Assembly (NCBI RefSeq): GCF_004118325.1
Contig: NZ_RDFA01000003.1
Span: forward strand, 516,695 to 580,694
Length of the DNA stretch: 64,000 bases
Reading direction: 5' to 3'
Origin: Halorientalis pallida
Lineage (GTDB): Archaea; Halobacteriota; Halobacteria; Halobacteriales; Haloarculaceae
The number at the start of each line of letters is the position of its first letter. Positions within the stretch are counted from its first letter, which is position 1. Under the pieces are notes generated by a model that saw only the letters and a list, made by a program, of their open reading frames with translations, did not search any database and was not told the origin of the DNA. Position numbers and translations under genes: made by a program. Positions 15,793 to 24,576 of this stretch are shown piece after piece.

Positions 15793-16653
15793 TCAGGGCC
15801 CAGGTACGACGGTCGCCAGTTGCCGGAGCGACTCGCGCAGGTCGACGACGAGGTTGTACTTCGAGATCGCGAGGGCGTGGGCCTGCGAGCCCTGCGGGAA
15901 CGAGTTCAGTTCGGCCGTCGCCTGCTGTTGTTGAGTGAGCAGTCGCCGGTCCAGTTCGGCGAGTCGGTCGTGGAACCCGGCGGCCGCCGGCTGGGCCGAC
16001 GGAGCAGGGGCCGGTTGCGGTTGGCCGGTCCCCGTCTGGCTCCCAGTGGGTGGCTGTGCCGGCGGTGCGCGGCCCTGGCCGCCGGGCTGGGAGGGGGTGC
16101 TCGGCTGTGTCGACGGTACGCCCGACCCCGGAGGTCCCGGTGGCTGCTGGGGTCGCTGCTGGGGTGGCTGCTGGGGAGGCTGCTGGGGTGGCTGGGATTG
16201 GACACCCCGGCCGGCCGCCGGTGGCTGGCCACCGGTCGGCGGAGACGGCTCCGACTGATGTGACGTGTCAACGGGTCCGGTGCGGGACCGGGGGACCGGT
16301 TTGCCCGTCGCCGGTTCGGGGGGCGCTGGTTCTTCCGCAGTGCGACCGGACTCAGCCTGTTCCAGACGGTCGGCGAAGTCCCACTGGCCGTCGATGTCGT
16401 CGTCCGCGAGTTCGGAGCGATACTGGTCGACGAGTTCGGGGACGTATGCGGTGGCGATCTCCTCGAAGGGGAGGTCTTCTTCCTCGTCGTCGCTGTCCAT
16501 GGCCCGCCGGAGATCCGACGCGTACCCCCGCGAGGATCCCGTGAGGTCGCTCACGACCGTCGTCTTCCCGTCGGGGCCGACGGCGATCCAGGCGTTGATG
16601 AGTCGCTCTTTTTTTGATAAGTCCGTCTCGGTGTCGTGCTCGCGGTCGCTCAT
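15793..16653 (-). CDS. Haloarchaeal protein with Pro/Gln-rich linker, unknown function
   Basis: A 286-residue soluble protein. Residues 1-95 look folded, with a likely helix-turn-helix-like segment (KKERLINAWIAVGPDGKTTV, then SRGYASDLRRAM). Residues about 105-225 are a low-complexity linker of Pro, Gln, Gly and Ser, including tandem QQPPQQPPQQ units. The last 60 residues form a helical region (AAGFHDRLAELDRRLLTQQQQ, LRESLRQLATVV). I do not recognise the family. The ATG at 16653 starts MSDREHD, a typical haloarchaeal N-terminus; a longer in-frame start reads into basic unlikely sequence. It follows the DHH phosphoesterase gene on the same strand after 145 bases. Confidence 0.7.
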   Translation of the reverse strand: MSDREHDTETDLSKKERLINAWIAVGPDGKTTVVSDLTGSSRGYASDLRRAMDSDDEEEDLPFEEIATAYVPELVDQYRSELADDDIDGQWDFADRLEQAESGRTAEEPAPPEPATGKPVPRSRTGPVDTSHQSEPSPPTGGQPPAAGRGVQSQPPQQPPQQPPQQRPQQPPGPPGSGVPSTQPSTPSQPGGQGRAPPAQPPTGSQTGTGQPQPAPAPSAQPAAAGFHDRLAELDRRLLTQQQQATAELNSFPQGSQAHALAISKYNLVVDLRESLRQLATVVPGP

Positions 16654-16777
16654 GGCCGTCGGTTCCGTCCGGCCACGCTTCGTTATGGGTCGCGTAGCCG
16701 GGATAAGCCGGACCAAACCGCTCTCGGTCGATTAGCGAGCGCGCGTGAAAACGAGTAAGCCCTGCCCAATCAGAGAT

Positions 16778-16792
16778 CCGACGCTTCGTCGG
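16778..16792 (-). terminator. Hairpin directly after the DHH phosphoesterase gene
   Basis: A perfect 6-bp stem CCGACG/CGTCGG with a CTT loop begins seven bases after the stop codon of the DHH gene on the minus strand. There is no clear T-run immediately after it, so its role as a terminator is only possible. Confidence 0.3.
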
Positions 16793-16798
16793 TGCCGA

Positions 16799-18703
16799 CT
16801 ACTCGTCGGGCAGCGTCGCGGCGAGGTCCTCGTCGAGTTCCGCGTCGGCCATCTTCTCGACCAGCGCCGAGATGACGTCCTCGCGCATGCCCTCGACGAA
16901 CTTGATCGAGCCGACGACGAGGTGGCCGCCGCCGGAGACGCCGCCGCCGTCGATCTCGTCGACGAGTTCCTCGACCATCTCCGGGATGTCAAGCCGGACG
17001 CCGTCGGACCGGAGGACGGCGAAGTCCGGACCGTAGCCGATGGTGATGACGGGATCGCCCGTCTCCTCGACTTTCCGGCCGTGGATCTCGCCGGTGGTCT
17101 TCCCCGGCGCGGGGTAGGTGAACCGGTGGGCGTAGTTCTCCACGTCGATCCGGTAGAGGTGGGCGTCGTTGTCCAGACGCTCGTGTTCGACGTGGCTCGT
17201 GGCGGCGTCGAGCTGTTTGTCCACGTCGCGTTCGGCCCGGGAGGCGAGGAACTCGACGAGTTCCTCGTGCCGTTCCCGGTCGTCACAGGCGACGTTCAGC
17301 GCGTCGTTGATGAGTTCCCGCCCGTCGTTGTACTTCAACCAGAAGGTCGCGTAGTCCAGTGCTTCGCCCACGTCCCGGAGGTCGGCCTCGGAGTACCCCT
17401 TCTCCGCGGCGAGTTCGACGAACTCGTCCATCACCTCGGCCTGCGAGCGGTCCGCGAGGCCGGCCACCGCGGGCACGTGACCGAGCTCGTCGGTGAGCGA
17501 CGGGTCGATCATCCGCGCGAGTTCGACCGACATCATGCCGGTCGTGATCCGGTAGTCCTCGTCGTGGAGGTACGGGTTGACGTGTTCGTCGACCAGCGGG
17601 CCGACGGCGTCGGGATCGGGGTGGTGGTGGTCGACGACGACGATCGGCACGTCGTAGTGCGCGAGGTTCCGGTAGGCCGGCGTGTCCTCTTCGGTCGACC
17701 CGTTGTCCAGCATCAACAGGAGCGGGAGCTTCTGCCCGTGGCGCGTGCGATTCTCCAGCGCGAAGTTGAGGTCGCGGGTCACGTCCTCCATCTCGTAGAA
17801 GGGCGCTTTGCTCGGGAGGCGCTTGAGCAGGTGCCGCGGCGCGTCGGGATCGTGGTGGTGCTCGCTGATGAACCGCTCCAGGGCCAGCTGGAGGGGAACG
17901 GACGCACAGAGCCCGTCACCGTCGGCGTGGTGGCGCATCCGGATCGGCCGCCCTTCCAGAACGGCTTCGCGGAGTCGACGAGCGACCCGTTCGAGGTCGG
18001 GTCGGAGTTTCTCGAAGGCCCCCCACTCGACCATCGGTTCGACGGCGTTGGGCTCGGCGTAGTCGTCGAGCGCGTCGGCCAGTCGTTCCCGGGCGTCCTC
18101 GGCGGCTTCGCCCTCGTAGCGCTCCAGACTGTCGACCTCGATCTGGACGGCCGCCTCGCGCATCTCCACGCGACCGGTGAGCCGGATCACGTCGTCGAGT
18201 TCGACCTGTGGGTAGGCACGCACGCCGGCTTCCTCGAAGGCGGCACAGGGGACGACACCGGACTCGTCGCGCACGTGGAAGATGGTCGGGCCGCCGGTCT
18301 GTTTGATCTGTACGACTTCCCCCTCCAGCGTGACCGTCGATCCGACGGTGTCTTCGAGATCGGCGACGGCGACCGACTCGCCGGCGTCGACCCGTTCGGT
18401 CTCGTAATCGGCGAGTTCGACTTCCTCGAAGCTCACGTCGCCGTCCTCACGGACTTCGGAGAGTTCGACGAGCAACTCGTCGCCCACGTCGTAGGTGCCC
18501 AGCAGGTTCGACTCGTGGACGAGTCCGGAGAGCCCGTCGGTGAGGTCGACGAACACGCCGTAGGCCACGACGCCGTTGACCGTCGCCTGGTAGTACTGGC
18601 CGCGTTCCACGTCGTCGAGCGAACAGCCGTCAGCGAGGTTGTAAACCGTAGGAACCCCGTCGGCGGAGACCTCCGCCCCGTCATCGGGAGTCTGTGGAGA
18701 CAT
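16799..18703 (-). CDS. DHH-family phosphoesterase/exonuclease with S1 and OB domains (archaeal RecJ-like)
   Basis: A 634-residue protein. An S1 RNA-binding domain (about 25-100, QYYQATVNGVVAYGVFVDLT) is followed by an OB-fold (about 110-200, VTLEGEVVQI), a DHH domain (about 245-450, with HHADGDGLCAS and VVDHHHPDPD near 355-362) and a DHHA1 domain near the end (GGGVSGGGH, about 590). This is the architecture of archaeal RecJ-like nucleases, which act as manganese-dependent 5'-3' exonucleases on single-stranded DNA or RNA and associate with the replication fork in some archaea. The DHH motif and its Asp residues are intact, so activity is expected. Its promoter region faces the JAMM gene, transcribed divergently 104 bases away. 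Confidence 0.88.
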   Translation of the reverse strand: MSPQTPDDGAEVSADGVPTVYNLADGCSLDDVERGQYYQATVNGVVAYGVFVDLTDGLSGLVHESNLLGTYDVGDELLVELSEVREDGDVSFEEVELADYETERVDAGESVAVADLEDTVGSTVTLEGEVVQIKQTGGPTIFHVRDESGVVPCAAFEEAGVRAYPQVELDDVIRLTGRVEMREAAVQIEVDSLERYEGEAAEDARERLADALDDYAEPNAVEPMVEWGAFEKLRPDLERVARRLREAVLEGRPIRMRHHADGDGLCASVPLQLALERFISEHHHDPDAPRHLLKRLPSKAPFYEMEDVTRDLNFALENRTRHGQKLPLLLMLDNGSTEEDTPAYRNLAHYDVPIVVVDHHHPDPDAVGPLVDEHVNPYLHDEDYRITTGMMSVELARMIDPSLTDELGHVPAVAGLADRSQAEVMDEFVELAAEKGYSEADLRDVGEALDYATFWLKYNDGRELINDALNVACDDRERHEELVEFLASRAERDVDKQLDAATSHVEHERLDNDAHLYRIDVENYAHRFTYPAPGKTTGEIHGRKVEETGDPVITIGYGPDFAVLRSDGVRLDIPEMVEELVDEIDGGGVSGGGHLVVGSIKFVEGMREDVISALVEKMADAELDEDLAATLPDE

Positions 18704-18807
18704 TTGACTGAGGTTCGGCGCTCGCGTGTTTTAACCTTTGGAAACGCTGACGAGTCGACGCCGCAGGTTCCGGAACGCTTAGAAGGCGACCGGCCCGAGA
18801 ATAGGGT

Positions 18808-19314
18808 ATGCGGCTGTTCCGGTCGGGCGAAATCCTCGGGATCGCCGAGGACGCTCTCGAGTTCGCGCTGGAAGCCTCCGAGGACGCACATCCCAACGAG
18901 TACATGGGGCTGCTCCGGGGCGAACGCGCCCAGAAAGTCGGCCTGGACCGAGAGGGGACCGTCATCACCGACGTGCTCGTGATCCCAGGCACCGAGTCCA
19001 ACCCCGTCAGCGCCACCGTCAAGACGAACATGATTCCAAACGACATGCGCGCGGCCGGGTCGGTTCACTCACACCCCAACGGCGTCCTCCGCCCGAGCGA
19101 CGCCGACCTCGCGACGTTCAACAAGGGGACGGTCCACATCATCGTCGGCGCGCCCTACGGGCAGACCGACTGGAAAGCCTTCGACCAGGAGGGGAACCCG
19201 CGGAAACTCGACGTGCTCGACATCGACCTCCCCGAGGAGGAGTTCTTCGACTTCACCCAGGCAGACATCGACGCCGAGTTGCGCGACGAGGAGTTCGACG
19301 GAGGCGTGCGATGA
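18808..19314 (+). CDS. JAMM/MPN+ zinc metalloprotease (desampylase-like)
   Basis: A 168-residue protein with a complete JAMM metalloprotease motif: Glu31 (HPNEYMGLL), His87-x-His89 (VHSHPNG), Ser97 and Asp100, in the HxH-x7-SxxD spacing. In Haloferax, JAMM proteins of this type cleave ubiquitin-like SAMP proteins from targets (desampylation). The tail is acidic. The gene overlaps the FAD synthase start by ATGA (19311-19314), so the two are coupled. Whether this copy acts on SAMP conjugates or on another isopeptide is not shown by the sequence. Confidence 0.87.
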   Translation: MRLFRSGEILGIAEDALEFALEASEDAHPNEYMGLLRGERAQKVGLDREGTVITDVLVIPGTESNPVSATVKTNMIPNDMRAAGSVHSHPNGVLRPSDADLATFNKGTVHIIVGAPYGQTDWKAFDQEGNPRKLDVLDIDLPEEEFFDFTQADIDAELRDEEFDGGVR

Positions 19315-19742
19315 CGACCGTCGTCGCCCAAGGTACCTTCGACATCCTGCATCCCGGCCACGTCCACTACCTCGAGGAGGCCGCCGGGATGGGCGACGAA
19401 CTCCACGTCATCGTCGCCCGCCGGGAGAACGTCACCCACAAGGAACAACCCGTCCTCTCGAACCGCCAGCGCCGGGACATGGTGGCGGCGCTGGCGGCGG
19501 TGACCGAGGCCCACGTCGGCCACCCCGAAGACTTCTTCGTGCCGATCCGCGAGATCGACCCGGACGTAATCGCGCTGGGTTACGACCAGCACCACGACGA
19601 GGAGAAACTCGCCGGCGCGCTCGAGGAGGCCGGCCTCGACTGCCGGGTCGAACGCGCGTCCGGTCGCGAGGAAGTCCACGACGACGAACTCCTCTCGACC
19701 GGCAAGATCATCGACCGGATCTGCCGGGAGCGCTGTGATTGA
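19311..19742 (+). CDS. ribL: FAD synthase RibL
   Basis: A 143-residue nucleotidyltransferase with the opening [21 protein letters not shown], whose HPGH is the catalytic HxGH motif. It matches archaeal RibL, which transfers AMP to FMN to give FAD. A later region [10 protein letters not shown] corresponds to the ISSTxI-like nucleotide-binding motif of the superfamily. It is translationally coupled to the JAMM gene and followed three bases later by the convergent gene for a flavin-binding protein. Lumazine synthase (22115-22516) provides another flavin gene nearby. Confidence 0.88.
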   Translation: MTTVVAQGTFDILHPGHVHYLEEAAGMGDELHVIVARRENVTHKEQPVLSNRQRRDMVAALAAVTEAHVGHPEDFFVPIREIDPDVIALGYDQHHDEEKLAGALEEAGLDCRVERASGREEVHDDELLSTGKIIDRICRERCD

Positions 19743-19745
19743 CGC

Positions 19746-20126
19746 TTAGTACGTCCAGTAGTCGACCGACCCCACCTCGATCCGGACGCCCGTATTCTCT
19801 TTCCAGGCGTCCTCGTCGGCCCCGTACTTCTCGTTGAGTCGGTGATTGATCCGCTCGCTCTCGGACGTGACGACGTCGGCCGTCCCGCGGACGGTCATGC
19901 CCCACTTGGGGTCGCCGTCCTCGTCCTTCTGGATCGAGAGGGTAACGGCGGGGTTGTAGCGGATGTTTTCCAGTTTCGTGCCGGTCGTCGCGATTTCGAT
20001 CAGCCCGTTGCGGTAGATGTACCAGATCGGCGCGGCGTGGGGCCGGCCGTCCCGGCAGGTCGCGAGGTGGGCGACGAGCGGTTCGCTGGTGAGCAGGTCT
20101 TCGGCCTCGTCGGGAACGGTGGCCAT
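19746..20126 (-). CDS. Pyridoxamine 5'-phosphate oxidase-like flavin-binding protein
   Basis: A 126-residue split-barrel protein (PHAAPIWYIYRNGLIEIATT, then KLENIRYNPAVTLSIQ), typical of the PNPOx-like/F420- or FMN-binding group. Such small proteins act as flavin or deazaflavin reductases; a true PNPOx is unlikely because the C-terminal dimerisation region is absent. The start ATG at 20126 was chosen because an upstream in-frame ATG (20171) would reach into the vapBC regulatory region. It ends next to ribL and is divergent from the toxin-antitoxin pair. Confidence 0.78.
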   Translation of the reverse strand: MATVPDEAEDLLTSEPLVAHLATCRDGRPHAAPIWYIYRNGLIEIATTGTKLENIRYNPAVTLSIQKDEDGDPKWGMTVRGTADVVTSESERINHRLNEKYGADEDAWKENTGVRIEVGSVDYWTY

Positions 20127-20187
20127 ACGTCCGATTCGACGTGCAACCACCTGAATCTGGTTCCGGAACAACCGACACTCTACAATC

Positions 20188-20231
20188 TCGAGTATTACTA
20201 AAGTTGAAGTAATACCAGATTCGAGTATTAC
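20188..20231 (+). promoter_or_regulatory. Operator/promoter region of vapBC with phased repeats
   Basis: An 11-base direct repeat TCGAGTATTAC occurs at 20188-20198 and 20221-20231, exactly 33 bases apart, the second copy ending two bases before the antitoxin ATG. Between them GTATTACT (20192-20199) and AGTAATAC (20208-20215) form an inverted repeat with an 8-base spacer. Three related half sites on nearly the same face of the helix suit autoregulation by an AbrB-type antitoxin or toxin-antitoxin complex. The AT-rich repeats also provide the TATA box. Confidence 0.7.
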
Positions 20232-20233
20232 AC

Positions 20234-20503
20234 ATGTCCGACGCCGAGAACGGGCGGACCGTCACGGTCACCAGCAAGGGGCAGGCGACGATTCCCAAGG
20301 AGTTCCGCGAGAAACTGCAGATCGACACGCCGGGACGAGTTCGGTTCGTCGAGAACGAGGACGGCGAGGTCGTTATTCGCCCGGTCCAGCGTCCGGCCGA
20401 GATACGGGGTGAACTCGTCTCCGAAGCCGCCGACGACAGGGCAGCGACGGATCTCCTCCGGGCAGAGCGGGACGAAGAGCTGGTCGACCAGCCCGAAGAA
20501 TGA
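20234..20503 (+). CDS. vapB: AbrB/MazE-type antitoxin (VapB)
   Basis: An 89-residue protein whose residues 8-55 form a swapped-hairpin AbrB domain (VTVTSKGQATIPKEFREKL, then FVENEDGEVVIRPV). The acidic C-terminal half (SEAADDRAATDLLRAERDEEL) is the expected toxin-neutralising tail. The stop overlaps the start of the PIN toxin gene (ATGA, 20500-20503). It should bind the repeats directly upstream and repress its own operon. Confidence 0.85.
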   Translation: MSDAENGRTVTVTSKGQATIPKEFREKLQIDTPGRVRFVENEDGEVVIRPVQRPAEIRGELVSEAADDRAATDLLRAERDEELVDQPEE

Positions 20504-20940
20504 CGGTCGTTTTCGACGCCGAGCCACTGTTGGCGTTCGCTTTCGACGAACCGGGTGCTGACGTGGTCGAGCGGTGGCTGGATCGAGTCTACGACGCCGA
20601 AATCGACGGGTACGTGACGACGCTCAACCTTGCGGAGTTTCGGTACGTCGCGAGCCGGAAAGCGTCGGCAGAGGGGGCAGACGCCCACATCGACACACTG
20701 CAGGATCAGGGAGTCTCGGAGTATGGGATCGACAGTCTCTGGACGAGCGCGTCGGGTCTGAAGGCCACGTACAGTCCCGCGATCGGAGACGCGTACGCCA
20801 TCGCTGCCGCACTGGCACTCGACGAGAACGGGAGCGAGGATGTGACACTCCTCGTCGGAGCCGACGACGGCTACGACGTGTTCGAGACTACGGACGGTTT
20901 CGAACACCTCTTCGAACGGTTTCGCGACGATCCAGCCTGA
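20500..20940 (+). CDS. vapC: PIN-domain toxin ribonuclease (VapC)
   Basis: A 146-residue PIN-domain protein. The acidic metal-binding residues are present: Asp6 (VVFDAEPLL), Glu46 (TLNLAEFRYV), Asp97 (AIGDAYAIA) and Asp122 (LVGADDGYD). VapC toxins are magnesium-dependent RNases, often cutting tRNA or rRNA loops, held inactive by VapB. The overlap with vapB and the adjacent operator make this a complete type II toxin-antitoxin module. Target RNA unknown. Confidence 0.85.
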   Translation: MTVVFDAEPLLAFAFDEPGADVVERWLDRVYDAEIDGYVTTLNLAEFRYVASRKASAEGADAHIDTLQDQGVSEYGIDSLWTSASGLKATYSPAIGDAYAIAAALALDENGSEDVTLLVGADDGYDVFETTDGFEHLFERFRDDPA

Positions 20941-20969
20941 GAGATCGGAGCCGAGAGCAGTGAGCGCGA

Positions 20970-22118
20970 TTACAGGTAGCCGTGCTCGGCCAGGCGCTCG
21001 ACACCTTCCTGCAGGCGCTCCTTGCTCGCGGCGTAGGACAGCCGCGCGTAACCGGGCGTCCCGAAGGCGCTGCCGGGGACGGTGGCGACGTGGGCGTCCT
21101 CGATGGCACCCTCACACCAGGCCTGGTCGTCGTCGTCGACGGGGAGCATCATGTAGAAGGCGCCGTCGCCGACGGGCACGTCGACGCCGTGGTCGGCGAA
21201 CAGGTCCGCGAGCATGTCGCGGCGTTCCTCGAAGGCGTCGCGCATCTCCACGACGGCCTCGTCCGTGTTCTCGAGGGCTTCGACACCCGCATGCTGGACG
21301 AAGTTCACGGCACACGAGACGGAGTGGCTGTGGAGTTTCCCGGCCTGATCGATCAGTTCTTCCGGGCCGGCGAAGTAGCCCAGCCGCCAGCCGGTCATCG
21401 CGTAGGCCTTCGAGAAGCCGTTGAGCGTGACCGTCCGATCGGCCATGCCGTCGATGGCACCGAGGCTGGTCTGGTCGACGCCGTAGGTGATCTCCTTGTA
21501 GATCTCGTCGGAGATCACGGTGATGTCGTGTTCGACGGCCAGGTCCCGGACGCCTTCGAGGGCGGCGTCGGAGTACACGGCTCCGGTCGGGTTCGACGGG
21601 GAGTTCACGACCAGGATCTCGGTGTCGTCCGAGACGGCCTCGCCGAGAGCGTCCAGCGCGGGTTCGAGCTGGAAGTCGTGGGGCGAGAGGTCGACGCGGG
21701 CGAGACTCCCGCCGGCCATCTTGACCATGGCCTCGTAGGAGACCCACGCGGGGTCGAGCAGGCAGACTTCGTCCCCGTCGTCGATGAGGGACATGAAGAT
21801 CTCGAAGAGGGCCTGCTTGCCGCCGGGGGTGACGATGATCTCGTCCGTGTCGTGATCGAGGCCGTCGTCGGCCAGCTTCGCGGCGATGGCCTCTTTCAGT
21901 TCGGGGATGCCGTTCGAGGGCGTGTAACCCGTCTCCCCGGCTTCTAGAGCGTCCTCGGCGGCGTCTTTGACGTTCTGGGGGGTATCGAAGTCGGGTTCGC
22001 CGACCGAGAGATCGACGACGTCGACGCCGTCGGCTTCGAGTTCGGCGGCGAGGTTGCTGATGGCAAGGGTCGCGCTCGGTTCCACTCGCTGTACGCGGGA
22101 TGCGAAGTCCATGTTCAT
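20970..22118 (-). CDS. PLP-dependent aminotransferase, class I/II (aspartate aminotransferase family)
   Basis: A 382-residue fold-type I aminotransferase. Visible hallmarks are VVDLSVGEPDFDTP near the N-terminus, GYTPSNGIPELKEAI, the NSPSNPTGAVYS segment, ISDEIYKEITY (pyridine-binding Asp) and the PLP lysine in NGFSKAYAMTGWRLGY; the conserved Arg for the carboxylate is in PGYARLSYA. Substrate is likely aspartate or an aromatic/branched amino acid, not decidable here. The start MNMDFASRVQ overlaps the ribH stop on the same strand, so it is coupled to ribH; a much longer in-frame extension to 22904 simply reads through ribH in another frame and is rejected. Confidence 0.9.
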   Translation of the reverse strand: MNMDFASRVQRVEPSATLAISNLAAELEADGVDVVDLSVGEPDFDTPQNVKDAAEDALEAGETGYTPSNGIPELKEAIAAKLADDGLDHDTDEIIVTPGGKQALFEIFMSLIDDGDEVCLLDPAWVSYEAMVKMAGGSLARVDLSPHDFQLEPALDALGEAVSDDTEILVVNSPSNPTGAVYSDAALEGVRDLAVEHDITVISDEIYKEITYGVDQTSLGAIDGMADRTVTLNGFSKAYAMTGWRLGYFAGPEELIDQAGKLHSHSVSCAVNFVQHAGVEALENTDEAVVEMRDAFEERRDMLADLFADHGVDVPVGDGAFYMMLPVDDDDQAWCEGAIEDAHVATVPGSAFGTPGYARLSYAASKERLQEGVERLAEHGYL

Positions 22119-22516
22119 AGTTTCTCCACGAGGTCGACGGCTCCGTCCAGTGCGGCGGCACCGTAGTCGGTGCGGGCGCGGGCTTCGTCCATGCTCATGC
22201 CGGGGCCGGTGACGCCGAGCGTCACGGGCGTGTCCCGGTCGAGGCTCACGTCGGTCAGCCCCTGGGCCATGGCGTTGCCGATCACCTGGTCGTGGTCGGT
22301 GTCGCCGGACTTGATCGCGCCGACGACTGTCACAGCGTCCACGTCGTCCCGGCGTGCCAGCCGGTCGGCGGCCAGCGGCGAGTCGTACGCGCCGGGGACG
22401 TGGACGGTCTCGACGATCTCCACGTCCAGTTCCTCGGCGCGTGCCTCGGCCGCCGCCTCCATCTCCTCGGTGACGTCGCGGTTGAACTCCGCGACCACCA
22501 GTCCGAGCCGTACCAT
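22115..22516 (-). CDS. ribH: 6,7-dimethyl-8-ribityllumazine synthase
   Basis: A 133-residue lumazine synthase, which condenses 5-amino-6-ribitylaminouracil with 3,4-dihydroxy-2-butanone 4-phosphate in riboflavin synthesis. Motifs seen: LGLVVAEFNRDVTEEM at the N-terminus, HVPGAYDSPLAADRL (substrate pocket) and VVGAIKSGDTDHDQVIG, where the catalytic His normally follows GxTxH. Length is slightly shorter than bacterial enzymes, usual for archaea. First gene of a pair with the aminotransferase; divergent from agl23. Confidence 0.92.
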   Translation of the reverse strand: MVRLGLVVAEFNRDVTEEMEAAAEARAEELDVEIVETVHVPGAYDSPLAADRLARRDDVDAVTVVGAIKSGDTDHDQVIGNAMAQGLTDVSLDRDTPVTLGVTGPGMSMDEARARTDYGAAALDGAVDLVEKL

Positions 22517-22640
22517 GTGGTGCCGATAGCAACCGCGACCTAAAGAAATACCGTTCGGCGGTCGAGAGACGTGTCCGCCGGGGCACAGTATTCGTTTGCA
22601 ACCAGAAGGGTTCTAAATCCCCGGACAGACTGGACCGACA

Positions 22641-24515
22641 ATGGCAACGGTCGAGGACGACGATTCCGCGACTGAATCCGCCGCCCACCGGTCCGAGTCC
22701 GCCCTCCCCACGTGGTTCGGCGTCGACCGCCTCGTGCTGGTCGTCGCAGCCATCGCCGCATTCGCGCTGTTCGCTCGTTTCCTGTTCCTCGGCGAGCGGA
22801 TCGCCCACTGGGACGAGGGACGCGTCGGGTGGTGGATCCTCCAGTACGTCCACACCGGCGATTACGCGTATCGCGCGATCATTCACGGCCCCTTCTACCA
22901 CCACGTCAACGGCGTCCTGTTCAGCGTGTTCGGCGCGAGCGACTTCTGGATGCGGGCCATCGTGGCCCTGCTCGGCGGCCTGACGCCTCTAGCTGCGCTG
23001 GGCCTCCGACACCGCCTGCGCGATGTCGAGGTCGCCCTGCTGGCGCTCTTCCTGACCGCCAACCCGCTCCTGCTGTACTACTCGCGGTTCATGCGGGGCG
23101 ATCCCATCGTCGCGTTCTTCATGTTCGGGGCGGTGGTCGCCTTCGTCCGCCTGATCGACTTCCGGCAGGCACGCTACCTGTTCCTGGGCGTCGCGGGCGT
23201 CGCGCTCGCCTTGACCGCCAAGGAGAACGCGCTGATCTACCCGGTCACCTGGATCGGCGCGCTGGTCCTCCTGCTGGACCACCGGCTGTTCCTCGCCCGC
23301 GGAGGGGAGCGCGCGTGGACGACGATTCTCAAGGATCGAGTCCTCAGTGTCGGCTACGGCGTCTGGGAGTGGGTCCACTGGATCCTGCTCGCGGCCCTGG
23401 AGTTCGTCGCGATCATCGTCTTCTTTTACGCTCCCCGGGACGGCGACCCGGGCGACGTGGGCCTGTACAACGCCGTCGGCCAGGGCGACCTCGGGATGTT
23501 CCTCACCGTCGTGGACCGCGCGACCGTCGGCGCGTGGAAGGAGTTCTACGGCCTGTGGGTCGACGGCGGAATGAGCGACCACGCGTACATCCCCTACCTC
23601 GGCGACCTCGCCGAGACGCTCGGGTACGGTGCGCTCGCGCTCGTCGTCTTCGCGGTGATCGGGTTCGTCGTCGACCGGTACGCCGGCGAGCGACCCCGTG
23701 ACCTCGTGGCCTTCTCGTTCTACTGCGGGTTCGTCTCCGTGCTGGGCTATCCCATCGTGACCGACATCCAGGCCCCGTGGGCGGCGCTCCACGCGGTGGT
23801 GCCGCTGGCGATCCCCGCGGCGGTCGGTTTGGGACTCGTTCTCCGGTGGGGACGGGACGCGCTCGTCGAGGACGATCCGGTCGGGATGGGTGCGGCCGCG
23901 GTCGTGGTGATCGTCGCCGTCAGTTTCGTCGTCGGCATGGGCGTCTACGGCGTGTACCTCGCTCCACAGGCTCAGGAGGGCGAGAACGCACTCGTCCAGT
24001 ACGCACAGCCGGGCGACGACGTGCGGCCGGCGCTGGACAGCATGGAGATGGCCGCCGCCGCCAACGAGGGGACCGACGTGTTGCTGTACGGTGACTTCTT
24101 CGTCGACGGCGGGACCAACGCCACGACCGACTTCGTCTACGACGGCTACCCGCGGGACTCGGAACTGGCACCCAGGGAGGAGCGGGGCATCACGCTCGCC
24201 CCCGCGTGCGCAGACTGGTTCAACGCGCTGCCGCTCCCGTGGTACTTCGACAGGAGCGGGGCGAACGTGAGCTGTGCCGACAGTTCCTTCGAACTCGACG
24301 ACGCAGCCGAGTCCGAACCACCGATCGTCATCGTTCGCGCGCACGACGAAGGCGACGAGGACGACCGGACCAACGAGGAGGCACAGGCCCGCGCGCAGTT
24401 CCCGGAGTACTGGAGTGCGACGTACGAACTCCGGACCTACGGGACCGAGACCGTCTTCCTCGTCCACCCGGACTACGTCGGCGAGGTGAACGCGTCGGCG
24501 ACGCCACCGGAGTGA
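22641..24515 (+). CDS. Agl23-like flippase-activity-associated membrane protein
   Basis: A 624-residue membrane protein with about ten to twelve helices in the first 450 residues and an extracellular acidic domain at the C-terminus. It belongs to the glycosyltransferase-39-like GT-C group: the first loop has HWDEGRVGWWILQYV with the acidic residue expected in GT-C enzymes, followed by YYSRFMRGDPIVAFFM. The pattern fits the archaeal family associated with dolichol-phosphate-sugar flipping in protein N-glycosylation (Agl23). It is flanked by unrelated genes and no other agl genes lie in the window. A TATA-like TTCTAAAT sits about 33 bases before the ATG. Confidence 0.78.
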   Translation: MATVEDDDSATESAAHRSESALPTWFGVDRLVLVVAAIAAFALFARFLFLGERIAHWDEGRVGWWILQYVHTGDYAYRAIIHGPFYHHVNGVLFSVFGASDFWMRAIVALLGGLTPLAALGLRHRLRDVEVALLALFLTANPLLLYYSRFMRGDPIVAFFMFGAVVAFVRLIDFRQARYLFLGVAGVALALTAKENALIYPVTWIGALVLLLDHRLFLARGGERAWTTILKDRVLSVGYGVWEWVHWILLAALEFVAIIVFFYAPRDGDPGDVGLYNAVGQGDLGMFLTVVDRATVGAWKEFYGLWVDGGMSDHAYIPYLGDLAETLGYGALALVVFAVIGFVVDRYAGERPRDLVAFSFYCGFVSVLGYPIVTDIQAPWAALHAVVPLAIPAAVGLGLVLRWGRDALVEDDPVGMGAAAVVVIVAVSFVVGMGVYGVYLAPQAQEGENALVQYAQPGDDVRPALDSMEMAAAANEGTDVLLYGDFFVDGGTNATTDFVYDGYPRDSELAPREERGITLAPACADWFNALPLPWYFDRSGANVSCADSSFELDDAAESEPPIVIVRAHDEGDEDDRTNEEAQARAQFPEYWSATYELRTYGTETVFLVHPDYVGEVNASATPPE

Positions 24516-24576
24516 TCGCGGCCGCTGGCTCCCGGGTTGGCAATCCTTAAGCGCGTGCCCGGGGAAGCGCCGGTCG

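Noticed and set aside
16778..16792. Hairpin CCGACG-CTT-CGTCGG as another member of the hairpin family
   Set aside because: It sits just after a stop codon, has a short 6-bp stem and a different loop, so a terminator or chance palindrome is as likely.
16745..18982. A 745-codon open frame opposite the DHH phosphoesterase gene
   Set aside because: The DHH protein on the other strand has complete motifs; the antisense frame is a shadow.
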